Positions 33,597 to 42,222 of a stretch of DNA of 64,000 nt are shown here, in pieces. The notes under the pieces are model-generated. The model worked only from the letters and a program-made list of their open reading frames with translations. It searched no databases and had not been told where the DNA came from. Within the stretch, counting starts at the first letter, position 1. Each line of letters opens with the position of its first letter. The DNA is from an uncultured Anaerolineaceae bacterium (GTDB lineage Bacteria; Chloroflexota; Anaerolineae; Anaerolineales; Anaerolineaceae). The stretch spans positions 1 to 64,000 of the forward strand of contig CALCNO010000201.1 in assembly GCA_937897615.1 (NCBI GenBank), given 5' to 3'. The translations under genes and the position numbers were made by a program.

Positions 33597-34589
33597 TTAA
33601 CCTTGTTTTTCTTTGGATCGGTGCTGGCGCCACCAGGAGATGGTATCGCGCAGCGACTCCCGCAGCGAACGCGGAGCATATCCAAGTGAGTTACGCGCCT
33701 TGGCATTGCTGATGTGCGCATTGGATTGCAGCGTGGCAATGCTGTAGGTTGTAAAACGCGGCTTGGTGTGGGTGAGCTGGTAATACCATTGGGTGATCTT
33801 TGCCGAGAAGTTGGCAAGCTTGAGCGGGATGTTGATGTAAATCGATTTAAAGTCCAGCAAGTCTTTTACAATTCGCCAGATGTCTCCAACTTTAATCAAT
33901 TCTCCAGAAAGGATATAAATTTGCCCGGGCACGCCCTTATCACGTGCCAGGATCATCCCGTTAACAACATCCCGCACGTCAACAAAATCATACTCGCCCT
34001 GGATCAAGAAGTTCACTTTGTTCTTCATCCAATCCTGAATGAGGACCCCCAACTCAGACTCTTTGTAATCATAGGGTCCAATTACGCCGGTGGGGCAGAC
34101 CACCACTGCTGGAAAGCCTTTCCTGGCTTGCTCGAGCACCGCCAGGGTGGCCTCAGCTTTGGATTGGTCGTAAGCGGCAATGGCGCCATCAGGGTCAATG
34201 GGGGTATTCTCATCAACGGTAATTCCATGCTCCACGCGTTTGAAGGCGTGGATCGAACTGGTATGCACCAGCTTCTTTACTTTTGCCGCAACGGCACATG
34301 CGAGAACGTTTTTTGTCCCATTGACATTTACATCATGCACCAGTTGGTCCTTGCCGGGCATGATCGAGATGATCCCGGCAAGGTGGAACACGTAGTCTAC
34401 GCCTTTGAACGCCGCTTCGATCGTTTCGCGGTTTAGCACATTCCCACGCATTACTTCAATCTCCATACCTTCAAAGAGAGATAGGTCTTCCTCCGGAAGG
34501 GCCAGTACCCGCACCTCTTCTTTGCGTTTGATCAATTCGCGCACCAAAACGTTGCCGATATGTCCTGTCCCACCGGTAACCAGATTCAT
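33597..34589 (-). CDS. NAD-dependent epimerase/dehydratase (extended SDR)
   Basis: 330 residues. Rossmann motif VTGGTGHIGNVLVREL at the N-terminus, VFHLAG, then the catalytic Ser in HTSSIHA and YxxxK in YDQSKAE. The sequence pattern resembles dihydroflavonol-4-reductase-like or 3-beta-hydroxysteroid dehydrogenase-like members rather than sugar-nucleotide epimerases. Its partner gene, 18 bases downstream, is another SDR, suggesting two steps on a hydrophobic substrate (inference). Confidence 0.86.
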   Translation of the reverse strand: MNLVTGGTGHIGNVLVRELIKRKEEVRVLALPEEDLSLFEGMEIEVMRGNVLNRETIEAAFKGVDYVFHLAGIISIMPGKDQLVHDVNVNGTKNVLACAVAAKVKKLVHTSSIHAFKRVEHGITVDENTPIDPDGAIAAYDQSKAEATLAVLEQARKGFPAVVVCPTGVIGPYDYKESELGVLIQDWMKNKVNFLIQGEYDFVDVRDVVNGMILARDKGVPGQIYILSGELIKVGDIWRIVKDLLDFKSIYINIPLKLANFSAKITQWYYQLTHTKPRFTTYSIATLQSNAHISNAKARNSLGYAPRSLRESLRDTISWWRQHRSKEKQG

Positions 34590-34684
34590 ATTGAACTCCT
34601 GTCAACTCAGTAGAATAATCCAGATAAATTCTATTGTTTTGTGCTTTTGGATTTGTATGTCCAAAGTAACATTTACGGTCATAT

Positions 34685-34717
34685 TAAAAAAAAGAGCCAG
34701 GGTACTCCTGGCTCTTG
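34685..34717 (-). terminator. Terminator of the hpf transcript
   Basis: Inverted repeat AAGAGCCAGG / CCTGGCTCTT with a short loop. On the minus strand it is followed by eight or more T residues, 16 bases after the hpf stop codon. Confidence 0.88.
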
Positions 34718-34732
34718 AAAAAGCAATACTTT

Positions 34733-35293
34733 TTACTCTGCGTTTGGCTCGATCAGGCCATAATCTCCATCCTTGCGCTTGTAGAGCACATTGATGGTGT
34801 TCGTATTGGCGTTGTGGAAGATAAAAAAGTCTTCGTGGCCAAGCAGCGCCATTTGTTCAATGGCTTCCTCTTCATCCATGGGCACAAGGGTAAACGTTTT
34901 GCGGCGCACGATTTTGCTGGGTTGCTCGGTTTCGTCGACAACTTCTGCCACAACCACTTCCGATGCAGGCGTGCCATCTCCGCGCCCCCTTGCTCTTTTT
35001 CCCTTGAAGCGTTCAATCTGGCGCTGCATTTTGTCGACCGCTTTATCCACTGCGGTTAGCATATCTGCACCGCTCTCTTCTGTTCGCAGAATAAATCCCC
35101 GGCCCGTAATTGTAATTTCGACCACTTCTCGGTCAACTCTATTGCGCGCGGATTTGGCATACGATAAATTGAATTTGAGGGTGTCAATTTCTGGCAGCAG
35201 TCGCTCTAACCTGGGTACTTTTTTCTCAATATAATCTTTTAACCGATCAGTTAATTCTGTGTTCTTAACATTGATTTCCATTTTCTGAACCAT
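34733..35293 (-). CDS. hpf: Ribosome hibernation promoting factor, long form
   Basis: 186 residues. The N-terminal S30AE domain (MEINVKNTELTDRLKDYIEKK to about residue 100) binds the 30S decoding centre. A linker rich in Arg/Gly follows, then the C-terminal dimerisation domain containing KTFTLVPMDEEEAIEQMALLGHEDFFIF, which defines long HPF that forms 100S ribosome dimers in stationary phase. The frame is open to 35347; the ATG at 35293 follows GAGGAGGAAACT and fits the family start. A terminator ends the transcript. Confidence 0.94.
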   Translation of the reverse strand: MVQKMEINVKNTELTDRLKDYIEKKVPRLERLLPEIDTLKFNLSYAKSARNRVDREVVEITITGRGFILRTEESGADMLTAVDKAVDKMQRQIERFKGKRARGRGDGTPASEVVVAEVVDETEQPSKIVRRKTFTLVPMDEEEAIEQMALLGHEDFFIFHNANTNTINVLYKRKDGDYGLIEPNAE

Positions 35294-35343
35294 AGTTTCC
35301 TCCTCGAAAGATTTATCGTGCGAATTGGAAGCCATTTTCTCTT

Positions 35344-35940
35344 TCATAAAACGCGCGCTATTGAGATGCAGAAAACCCTTGATGCGCCTGCAGCCAATAG
35401 TGCTTTGGTACAGTTTTCCATGGTGGCACCGGTTGTTATGATATCGTCTACGATTAACACTCCTTTCCCTTTAAGTCTATCAGGATTTCCCCAAAATGCG
35501 TCAAAGACATTCTCCTGCCTTTTCTGAGCAGAGAGTTTGTACTGGGGGGAAGTATTCTTGATTCTGAGCAGGGATTTCTGGTCAAAGGGTACGCCCAGGC
35601 TATGAGCAAGTGGTTTACCGATCAGCGCAGATTGGTTGAAGCCGCGCTCCTTGAGACGGAACGGATTTAGCGGGACTGGCACAACGAGGTCAAAATCCCA
35701 GGAGGTAGTCTCTACAATTTTCACCAGTTTCTGCGAGAAGAAGTAACCCAGCGGTATGTTATTTTTGTACTTCAGGCTGTGTATGGATTCACGGAGCGTG
35801 TCTTTGTACTCAGCCCAGGATCGCATCCCTGCGAACACTGGCGCGCTGGCGCTGCACTGTTCGCAGCGCCGCACGTTGTTCTGAACAGGCAGCCCGCAAA
35901 TATCGCATACCGGGCCAGTGATCAGGCTGACCTGCCGCAT
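35344..35940 (-). CDS. comF: ComF family phosphoribosyltransferase-like protein (5' end probably longer)
   Basis: 198 residues from the first ATG. It has a zinc-ribbon (CDICGLPV...CEQC) and the phosphoribosyltransferase core with the PRPP motif VLIVDDIITTGATM. ComF proteins are needed for DNA uptake in transformable bacteria. The frame upstream stays open to 36072 and encodes VDWVFPPECACC...ICPSC, the first zinc ligands of normal ComF, with no ATG, GTG or TTG. The true start is therefore probably a rare codon, perhaps the ATT directly after the tadC stop. Position as last gene of the pilus operon supports a role in competence (inference). Confidence 0.85.
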   Translation of the reverse strand: MRQVSLITGPVCDICGLPVQNNVRRCEQCSASAPVFAGMRSWAEYKDTLRESIHSLKYKNNIPLGYFFSQKLVKIVETTSWDFDLVVPVPLNPFRLKERGFNQSALIGKPLAHSLGVPFDQKSLLRIKNTSPQYKLSAQKRQENVFDAFWGNPDRLKGKGVLIVDDIITTGATMENCTKALLAAGASRVFCISIARVL

Positions 35941-36072
35941 ACAGGAAGGGCAAATGATGTAATTGGGTTTTTGGCAGCAGGCACACTCGGGTGGGAAAAC
36001 CCAGTCTACTGTTGTCCACAGGAATTGATCGATGAATGTCTTTTTGATAAATCTATTCTCTAAAAATAGAAT

Positions 36073-37017
36073 TTAACCACCGAACATGCCCGAGTTGATG
36101 ATCTGGAAGAGCGCGGGGGTGAGGAGGATGATCAACAAGGATGGGAAAATAATGAAGGCCATAGGCAGCAGCATTTTGATTGGGGCCTTGTGCGCCTCTT
36201 CTTCGGCAAGCTGGCGCCGGCGCACCCTCATCTGGTCTGCCTGGATGCGCAGCACTTTTGCCATGCTCACACCAAGCTGCTCGCTTTGGATCACCGCGGC
36301 AACAAAGCTGGTCATTTCTGTGATGCCGATGTTTTCGGCCATTGAACGCAGCGCCTCACGGCGTAATTTACCAAGTTGTACTTCTTGCAGTACCCGGTTG
36401 AAGGCTACCGATAGCTGGTTAGTCCATTTTTCCACAACTTTGGCCATTGCGGCATCAAAACCCAGGCCGGCCTCTACGCAAATGGTCAGTAGATCAAGCG
36501 CGTCTGGCATTGCCCGGCGAATGCTCTTTTGCCGTACAGTAACTTTGCGGGACAGATAGTACTGGGGGATAAAAAAGCCCGCCAGCGTACCCACCACTGT
36601 CAACAAAAAAACCTGTTCCGGTGGGGTGGAGTGGCTAAAGACAGTTGTGGTCAGGAGCGCAAAGCCGCCAACCCCGATTGCTGCGGCAAATTGCAATACC
36701 AGGAAAACCGACGGGTCGATCTTGCCGGGGTTGCCGCCCAGCTCAAGTTTTTTGGAAATGGAGTTGAGCCAGTTTTGCGGCGTAAATTTGGCTGTGAACT
36801 CGCCCAATTTGCGGGCAAGCGGGTAGATCACACGCTCAACAAATGGTTGAGACATCTCGAGTTTTTCGAGGTCCACCTGTTCGCCCGATTGGCTGAATTC
36901 ATCGAGCCGGGTCATCAGTAATTGTTCATTTGCTGATTTTGGGTTACGTAAACCGATAATCACCAGCACAGCGGCAGTGATCAGGAGAATGAGGACAAAG
37001 ACAATTAGCGGTACCAT
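36073..37017 (-). CDS. tadC: TadC-like type II/IV secretion inner-membrane protein
   Basis: 314 residues with an N-terminal transmembrane helix, then a T2SSF domain (about residues 150-280, AMPDALDLLTICVEAGLGFDAAMAKV) and closing helices (LLPMAFIIFPSLLIILLTPAL). With TadB it forms the inner-membrane platform of the Tad pilus motor. It follows tadB by 15 bases and runs directly into the comF reading frame. Confidence 0.9.
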   Translation of the reverse strand: MVPLIVFVLILLITAAVLVIIGLRNPKSANEQLLMTRLDEFSQSGEQVDLEKLEMSQPFVERVIYPLARKLGEFTAKFTPQNWLNSISKKLELGGNPGKIDPSVFLVLQFAAAIGVGGFALLTTTVFSHSTPPEQVFLLTVVGTLAGFFIPQYYLSRKVTVRQKSIRRAMPDALDLLTICVEAGLGFDAAMAKVVEKWTNQLSVAFNRVLQEVQLGKLRREALRSMAENIGITEMTSFVAAVIQSEQLGVSMAKVLRIQADQMRVRRRQLAEEEAHKAPIKMLLPMAFIIFPSLLIILLTPALFQIINSGMFGG

Positions 37018-37032
37018 CTGACCTCTCTTTTA

Positions 37033-38007
37033 TTACACGTCGATCTTGGCGATTTTCTGCATGATGAAGTAACCGCCAACGATCATTAAACCGGCTGTGC
37101 CTATGGCCACATATCCGCAGGGGAAGGTGGCGTTGTTCTCAGGGGCAAACATGGACATTAAGTAATCGCGGTTGATCATGTACAATGCCAGCGAAAGCCC
37201 AACCGGCAGGAGGGAAAGGAAAATACCAGAGATGCGCATTTGCGCTGTGAGCACTCTAATCTCGCCTTTGAGTTTGACACGTTCGCGGATGGTGTGAGAG
37301 ATCGTTTCCAGAATCTCGGCGAGGTTACCACCGACCTCTCTTTGCACGTTCATTGCTGTGATGACCAGATCGAGGTCATCGCTTGGGATGCGCCGTAGCA
37401 GGTTTTCGAGGGCTTTTTCCGTGGTCACGCCCAGTTGAATTTCTTGCACAACACGCTGGAATTCGGAGGAAATGGGCGGGTGCAGGTCTTTGCTCACCGA
37501 CTCCATTGCTTGTAATGTGGAGTAACCTGCTCGCAGGCCGTTCACCATCAGGCCAAGCATATCTCCCAACTGGTCGTTGAACTTGATCAACCTGCGGCTT
37601 TTTTGCGTATTCACGTAAATCTTGGGTAGAAAAACCCCAACCACTCCAGCGATCACTGCAATAAAAAGTGAATTACTCCCCAGGAAATAGCCAAAAATAC
37701 CCAGCCCAAGCGCAGCTGTTACCATCGCCCCAACGTATTCACCTGGTTTTAGCTTTAGGTCTGCTTGGGCAAGTTCTTTGGCGATGCGGTCGCCATAGGA
37801 AGACTTTTCAACCGTCTTGGTTAGCCAATCGGTAACGATGGTTTTGCGTTCTCGTTTTACAACCTTCTCTGGTTCTTCAGGGGCAACGAATTCACCCAAC
37901 CGCTCCTCTTCTGTGGATTTGCGGCTGCGGATATTGGCCAGAATACCAACACCGATCAAGATGAGGATAAATAAGCCGCCGACCCAGAGGATGATAATTG
38001 GATTCAT
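37033..38007 (-). CDS. tadB: TadB-like type II/IV secretion inner-membrane protein
   Basis: 324 residues: N-terminal helix (ILWVGGLFILILIGVGIL), two central helices, a T2SSF domain (LGDMLGLMVNGLRAGYSTLQAMESV) and C-terminal helices. It is the paralogous partner of TadC in the Tad/Flp pilus platform. It lies 19 bases downstream of the ATPase gene tadA in one operon. Confidence 0.9.
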   Translation of the reverse strand: MNPIIILWVGGLFILILIGVGILANIRSRKSTEEERLGEFVAPEEPEKVVKRERKTIVTDWLTKTVEKSSYGDRIAKELAQADLKLKPGEYVGAMVTAALGLGIFGYFLGSNSLFIAVIAGVVGVFLPKIYVNTQKSRRLIKFNDQLGDMLGLMVNGLRAGYSTLQAMESVSKDLHPPISSEFQRVVQEIQLGVTTEKALENLLRRIPSDDLDLVITAMNVQREVGGNLAEILETISHTIRERVKLKGEIRVLTAQMRISGIFLSLLPVGLSLALYMINRDYLMSMFAPENNATFPCGYVAIGTAGLMIVGGYFIMQKIAKIDV

Positions 38008-38026
38008 CGAGTTATCTCCCCATCTC

Positions 38027-39430
38027 CTAACGTTTTACCCCAATACCAAATACACTGGGAGGCAAGTGAATTCCGGAGGCTTCGATTTTTTCCATAAACT
38101 TCGGACGCAGGCCGGTTGGACGCATTCTTCCAATGACCTTGTTGTTCTCAAAACCGATTTGTTCATACACGAAGATATCGGTCATGGTGATAATATCGCC
38201 CTCCATGCCGGTTACTTCGGTGATGTTCACGACCTTACGGGTACCATCGCGCATTCTTTCCTGGTGTACAACCAGGTCGATGGCTGAGCTTACCTGTTCG
38301 CGGATGGCGCGGACGGGTAGCTCCATGCCGGCCATCATGGTCATCGTCTCCAGACGGGAGAGGGTATCGCGCGGGCTGTTGGAGTGGAGCGTGGTCATTG
38401 AGCCATCGTGACCGGTGTTCATTGCTTGCAACATGTCCAGCGCAGCTTCATCGCGGATTTCCCCTACGATGATGCGGTCTGGTCTCATGCGGAGAGCATT
38501 GATCACGAGCGCACGGATGGTGATTTCACCTTTTCCTTCAATGTTGGAGGGGCGGGACTCAAGGGTGACCACATGTTCCTGGCGCAGTTGGAGCTCGGCA
38601 GCATTTTCTATGGTGATAATACGCTCATCAACGGGGATGAAACCGGAAAGCACGTTGAGCAGGGTGGTCTTTCCGGAGCCGGTACCCCCGGAGATGACGA
38701 CGTTGATCCTGGCTTTAACACAGGCATCCAGGAATTGCACGGCTTCCGGCGTGACGGAACCAAATTGCACCAGTTGATCTACTGTGAATGGAGTTCTTGC
38801 AAACTTACGGATGGTCAAAACGGGGCCAACCAGCGAGACAGGCGGGATGATTGCATTTACACGGGAGCCATCTTGCAGACGGGCATCCACATACGGGCTG
38901 GATTCATCAATGCGGCGGCCAAGCGGCGCCACGATCCTTTCAATGATGCGCATCACATGCTCGTTATTCTCAAATGCCAGGGGGGCACGCTGAATCTTAC
39001 CGCGTCTTTCCACATAGATATTCTTTGCACCGTTTACCATGACCTCAGTGATGGTGTCATCATCAAGGAGTGGTTGCAACGGGCCCAAGCCGAGCATTTC
39101 GGCAGTGATCTGCTCAAACAGGCGGGTTTTTTCAGTGCGCGAGAGGACAAAGTTCTCTTCCACCAGGATTTGATCGAACAAATCCTGTATGGTTTTCTTT
39201 ACCTCATTGACTTTGGTGACATCAACGCTGGGGTCAATCTCTGCTAACAGTTTTTTCTGAACTCTGGTCTTGAGGTCCTGGTAAGTATCCTGGGCAGTCT
39301 GGCCGCCTGCGGTGGGGTTGCGCCGCAATTGCAGCGGGGAGGTGGAAGCAACGCCGGTGTCCTGTTCTTCTATGGGCGGGGTTGCTGCAGGTTGCTGCTC
39401 CCCGGTTTGAATCCTTCGCAAAATGGACAT
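38027..39430 (-). CDS. tadA: Tad pilus assembly ATPase (CpaF/TadA)
   Basis: 467 residues. A CpaF-type N-terminus (about 1-120) precedes the secretion ATPase core with Walker A ISGGTGSGKTTLLN, the Asp box region, Walker B RMRPDRIIVGEIRDEAALD and MNTGHDGSMTTLHSNSPRDTLSRLE, all diagnostic of CpaF. It powers assembly of Flp pili. Gene order cpaE-tadA-tadB-tadC matches Tad loci. Confidence 0.95.
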   Translation of the reverse strand: MSILRRIQTGEQQPAATPPIEEQDTGVASTSPLQLRRNPTAGGQTAQDTYQDLKTRVQKKLLAEIDPSVDVTKVNEVKKTIQDLFDQILVEENFVLSRTEKTRLFEQITAEMLGLGPLQPLLDDDTITEVMVNGAKNIYVERRGKIQRAPLAFENNEHVMRIIERIVAPLGRRIDESSPYVDARLQDGSRVNAIIPPVSLVGPVLTIRKFARTPFTVDQLVQFGSVTPEAVQFLDACVKARINVVISGGTGSGKTTLLNVLSGFIPVDERIITIENAAELQLRQEHVVTLESRPSNIEGKGEITIRALVINALRMRPDRIIVGEIRDEAALDMLQAMNTGHDGSMTTLHSNSPRDTLSRLETMTMMAGMELPVRAIREQVSSAIDLVVHQERMRDGTRKVVNITEVTGMEGDIITMTDIFVYEQIGFENNKVIGRMRPTGLRPKFMEKIEASGIHLPPSVFGIGVKR

Positions 39431-39449
39431 TAATACTTGCTCCTATAAG

Positions 39450-40667
39450 CTAGAGGTTTTCCTCTTCCGTTTGGATTCGCTTTTTAAGTTCGTCGTGCAG
39501 TGCCATGATCGCCTTTGCGGCAAGCGCAGTTTTGTTGTCAACCATAAATGGGACACCCCGGTTGATAGAGTTGCTGATGATCTTCTCTTCAAAGGGAATG
39601 GAAACCACCACGGGTTGTTTCAGACTTTCTCCGATGCGCTCAGGGGAAATAGCAATTCGCTTGTCGTAACGGTTGAGCACAAACATGATCTTTTCACGGC
39701 CAATTTGAGATGAATCGGCAATTGACAGGAACTGGTGAGTATTCTTGATCGCCGGAATATCCTGGGTGGAGAGCAGAATGATGAAATCAGCAATATCCAG
39801 GCTGGTTTGCACAAATTCCGTCAGATGCGGGGTGGTATCAATGATGACGTAGTTATACATCTGCCGCATAAAGGTGAGGATTTTACTGATGGCCTCTCCC
39901 TTACGGGCGTCGGAAAATTCGGGGTCTTTGGGTGCGGGCATTAATTGCACGTCAGTAAGCTTGTTCGTGATGATCACGTCATTGATCACATCCACATCAA
40001 GCTCATTGGCGCGCCCCACCAGGTCGAGGATGGAGTTTTTCCCGTGCTCGTTAAAGAACACGCCCACATCGCCGTAGATCATGTTGGTGTCTACCACGCA
40101 TACCTGAGTCTCAGCTGTTTTCAATGCAACTGCCAGATTGGTTGCCACCGTGGTGCAGCCAACCCCGCCCTTGGGGCTGTAAATGCAAATGATCTTGCCC
40201 AGCTGGACGGGCGCGCGCAACGCTTGCCCCAGGCCGCCGGTCACACCGGTGTGAGTGTAAGCCGCGGCTTTTTCCTTCTCAGAGCGGGCCAGTTCACCAG
40301 CCCTGCGGATGGCAACGGTCAACTCGTCGATCATCGGCGGCTTGGTGAGGAAATCCCGCGCACCGGCCAGCATTGCCTTCCGCATGTAGTTGGCGTCGTT
40401 TTGGACCGATAGAATAACAATCTGAATGAAGGGGTGTTTCTTGCGTATCTGCTCTGTAGCCGTAATGCCGTCCATGTCTGGCATGTTGATGTCCATGACC
40501 ATGACGTCTGGTTTTAGCTTTTGGGCGGCATCGATTGCCTCAACACCGGTACGGGCTTTGCCCACGACTTCAATGGTGGGGTCAAATTGAAGCATCCGAA
40601 GAATCATCTCGCGAGATTCATCGGTGTCGTCAACAACGACCACGGAGGTTTTATCCGTTGCAGGCAT
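39450..40667 (-). CDS. cpaE: CpaE/TadZ-like ATPase with receiver domain
   Basis: 405 residues in two parts. Residues 7-125 are a response regulator receiver with a conserved acidic pair, phospho-acceptor Asp59 (VMDINMPDMDG) and Lys109 (FLTKP). Residues from 155 are a MinD/ParA-like ATPase with a deviant Walker A (KGGVGCTT, 166-173) and VVDTNMIYGDVG. CpaE/TadZ localises the pilus machine at a pole or focus. All receiver residues are intact, whereas many TadZ proteins have degenerate receivers, so phosphorylation control is plausible. No histidine kinase gene is adjacent. Confidence 0.92.
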   Translation of the reverse strand: MPATDKTSVVVVDDTDESREMILRMLQFDPTIEVVGKARTGVEAIDAAQKLKPDVMVMDINMPDMDGITATEQIRKKHPFIQIVILSVQNDANYMRKAMLAGARDFLTKPPMIDELTVAIRRAGELARSEKEKAAAYTHTGVTGGLGQALRAPVQLGKIICIYSPKGGVGCTTVATNLAVALKTAETQVCVVDTNMIYGDVGVFFNEHGKNSILDLVGRANELDVDVINDVIITNKLTDVQLMPAPKDPEFSDARKGEAISKILTFMRQMYNYVIIDTTPHLTEFVQTSLDIADFIILLSTQDIPAIKNTHQFLSIADSSQIGREKIMFVLNRYDKRIAISPERIGESLKQPVVVSIPFEEKIISNSINRGVPFMVDNKTALAAKAIMALHDELKKRIQTEEENL

Positions 40668-40703
40668 TAATTCTCCAGCTATGCGTGGTTTCTACCCATT
40701 ACT

Positions 40704-41804
40704 CTAAGGTTGCGTGAGAATGTAGTTATTGAAGCTTGGATAGACCAATGAGTTCACGCGCGGCTCAATGGCGTAGGGCAGTTTGGTCGGTGATGGGATG
40801 TTCTTCTCATCCATGATGTACTGCAGCGTCACAGGATCGGTGGAGTAATTTGTGGTATCACCGGCGCCTTTCAGGGCCATTGAAAGCTTGGCATCGGCCA
40901 GCAGCAGGTAGTTAAGCACGACGGTATCCTGCGGGGAGACGATGAGGGTGATAGAGCCAGGGTACGTGGTGTAAGAAGCGTTGGTCTGGGTGGCAGCCAC
41001 AGCCGGGGTGGGGGTAACCACAGTTTTGTTGCTGGCGGTGGTCACCGGGAACATCCCCACATTCAAGACAACTGCATCCTGGATGATGGTCTGGCACACA
41101 AGCCTTGGGCGTTGAGTTTCTGAGGGAATCACATAAATGAGCTGATTGCTGGTGGTGTCAAGTTCATATCTGCCACGGCTGGCGGTTTGCCCTTCGGCGT
41201 AAGGTTGCACCACAGTCGTATCAGCAAGGCCCATGCCTTCCACAACAGACCCGGGTGCAAAAGTGGTGGTTACGTTGTTGGGCAGCATGCTTTGAAAGCC
41301 AGTGTCAACATCGGTGAGCATTAAGCAGCCCACCACCATCACATGGTCTCCAGCCTGGGGCGCAAAGGAAACTGCGGTTTCGGGGCTGGCAGGGATGGAA
41401 AATGCCGTCATGCCTGTGGGAATATCAAAGGACGGGAGAGACCCACCGCTTTCGTGAACCAGCATGCTTGTGGTCAGGGGCACGCCGGGATCAATGTTGT
41501 ACTTTGCGCGGGTGCCAACAGCTTCTTCAATGGTCTGGAAGAAAACACCTTGCGGAAGAGACGTTTTTGGATAGCGGATCGTGGTAAGGACGTCTTTGGT
41601 GATGACCGATCCGCGCGAAATGGATTGTGAGGCAACCACGATATTCACCATTTCGGAACTTGGGGTAGGGGTGGCAGAAGTAGAGTTATTGCGCGTTGGC
41701 GACCCCTTTCCCGAAAGTAGCAGGTATGCGAGCGCGGTCAGGATCGCAACGATTAGAATGAGATATAGAATTACCTTATTAACCTTCTTTTTACCTGTGG
41801 CCAT
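40704..41804 (-). CDS. cpaB: Flp pilus assembly protein CpaB/RcpC
   Basis: 366 residues: N-terminal helix (VILYLILIVAILTALAYLLL, positive-inside), a Thr/Pro linker, then an SAF domain (VNIVVASQSISRGSVITKDVLTTI) and a large external beta region with a second Thr/Pro stretch (TPTPAVAATQ). CpaB belongs to the Tad pilus periplasmic or external part. In diderms it works with a CpaC secretin, which is not encoded here. AGGAGGAGACT precedes the ATG. Confidence 0.88.
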   Translation of the reverse strand: MATGKKKVNKVILYLILIVAILTALAYLLLSGKGSPTRNNSTSATPTPSSEMVNIVVASQSISRGSVITKDVLTTIRYPKTSLPQGVFFQTIEEAVGTRAKYNIDPGVPLTTSMLVHESGGSLPSFDIPTGMTAFSIPASPETAVSFAPQAGDHVMVVGCLMLTDVDTGFQSMLPNNVTTTFAPGSVVEGMGLADTTVVQPYAEGQTASRGRYELDTTSNQLIYVIPSETQRPRLVCQTIIQDAVVLNVGMFPVTTASNKTVVTPTPAVAATQTNASYTTYPGSITLIVSPQDTVVLNYLLLADAKLSMALKGAGDTTNYSTDPVTLQYIMDEKNIPSPTKLPYAIEPRVNSLVYPSFNNYILTQP

Positions 41805-41847
41805 AGTCTCCTCCTGCAGATTGTTTCCAAAGCAAGCGATTAGAAAT

Positions 41848-41853
41848 ATTATA
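41848..41853 (-). promoter_or_regulatory. -10 box of the cpaB-led Tad operon
   Basis: TATAAT on the minus strand, about 43 nt ahead of cpaB and downstream of the pilin terminator, so the pilus machine genes can be expressed apart from the pilins. Confidence 0.5.
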
Positions 41854-41910
41854 CGGCAATTTTATGGTACAAACGCTTTACATATTAGTAATGCAGGTTT
41901 TATGCCTTAA

Positions 41911-41947
41911 CAAATAAGAAAGGCTCTAAAAGAGCCTTTCTTATTTG
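41911..41947. terminator. Strong terminator between flp pilin gene and cpaB
   Basis: A 17-bp perfect stem (CAAATAAGAAAGGCTCT / AGAGCCTTTCTTATTTG) with a 3-nt loop, located 22 bases after the pilin stop codon. The longest perfect hairpin I noticed in the window. It lacks a long T run beyond the stem, though AT-rich bases lie within it. Confidence 0.75.
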
Positions 41948-41969
41948 CTTTAGTAAGTGAAGACCCGAC

Positions 41970-42122
41970 TTAGGGGTTGAGGCCGGAGGAAATCTCAGTG
42001 AAGATACCCTGAACCCGGACACCCAATGCACGCAGGACAACGATCACAACCACAGCAATCAAAACGAGAATCAATGCGTATTCAACTAAACCTTGGCCTT
42101 TTTCTTTCGGTGCGAATAACAT
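41970..42122 (-). CDS. flp: Flp/Fap-type pilin
   Basis: 50 residues, MLFAPKEKGQGLVEYALILV at the start. It has a short charged leader, a Gly-Gln-Gly segment and the GlxEYaLI core helix followed by VVVIVVLRALG, the class IVb Flp pilin pattern; if cleavage follows Gly9, Glu and Tyr are at +5 and +6. Polymerises into the Tad pilus after processing by a prepilin peptidase, which is not in this window. Its own promoter (TTGAAA-16-TATAAT) and an AGGAG site precede it, and a hairpin terminator follows, as expected for a highly expressed subunit. Confidence 0.9.
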   Translation of the reverse strand: MLFAPKEKGQGLVEYALILVLIAVVVIVVLRALGVRVQGIFTEISSGLNP

Positions 42123-42160
42123 GGTGATTTCTCCTTTCTTCAAATTTGAATGATAAGCAT

Positions 42161-42188
42161 ATTATAAATGGGTGTGTAATTATTTCAA
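42161..42188 (-). promoter_or_regulatory. Promoter of the flp pilin gene
   Basis: On the minus strand -35 TTGAAA (42188-42183), 16-bp spacer and -10 TATAAT (42166-42161), about 38 nt upstream of the start. Confidence 0.65.
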
Positions 42189-42222
42189 GGGGGTTGACTT
42201 TACAGCAACCTTACAGCTTGTT

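Noticed and set aside
41911..41947. Insertion sequence end or CRISPR repeat
   Set aside because: Single perfect hairpin after a pilin stop codon; fits a terminator better.
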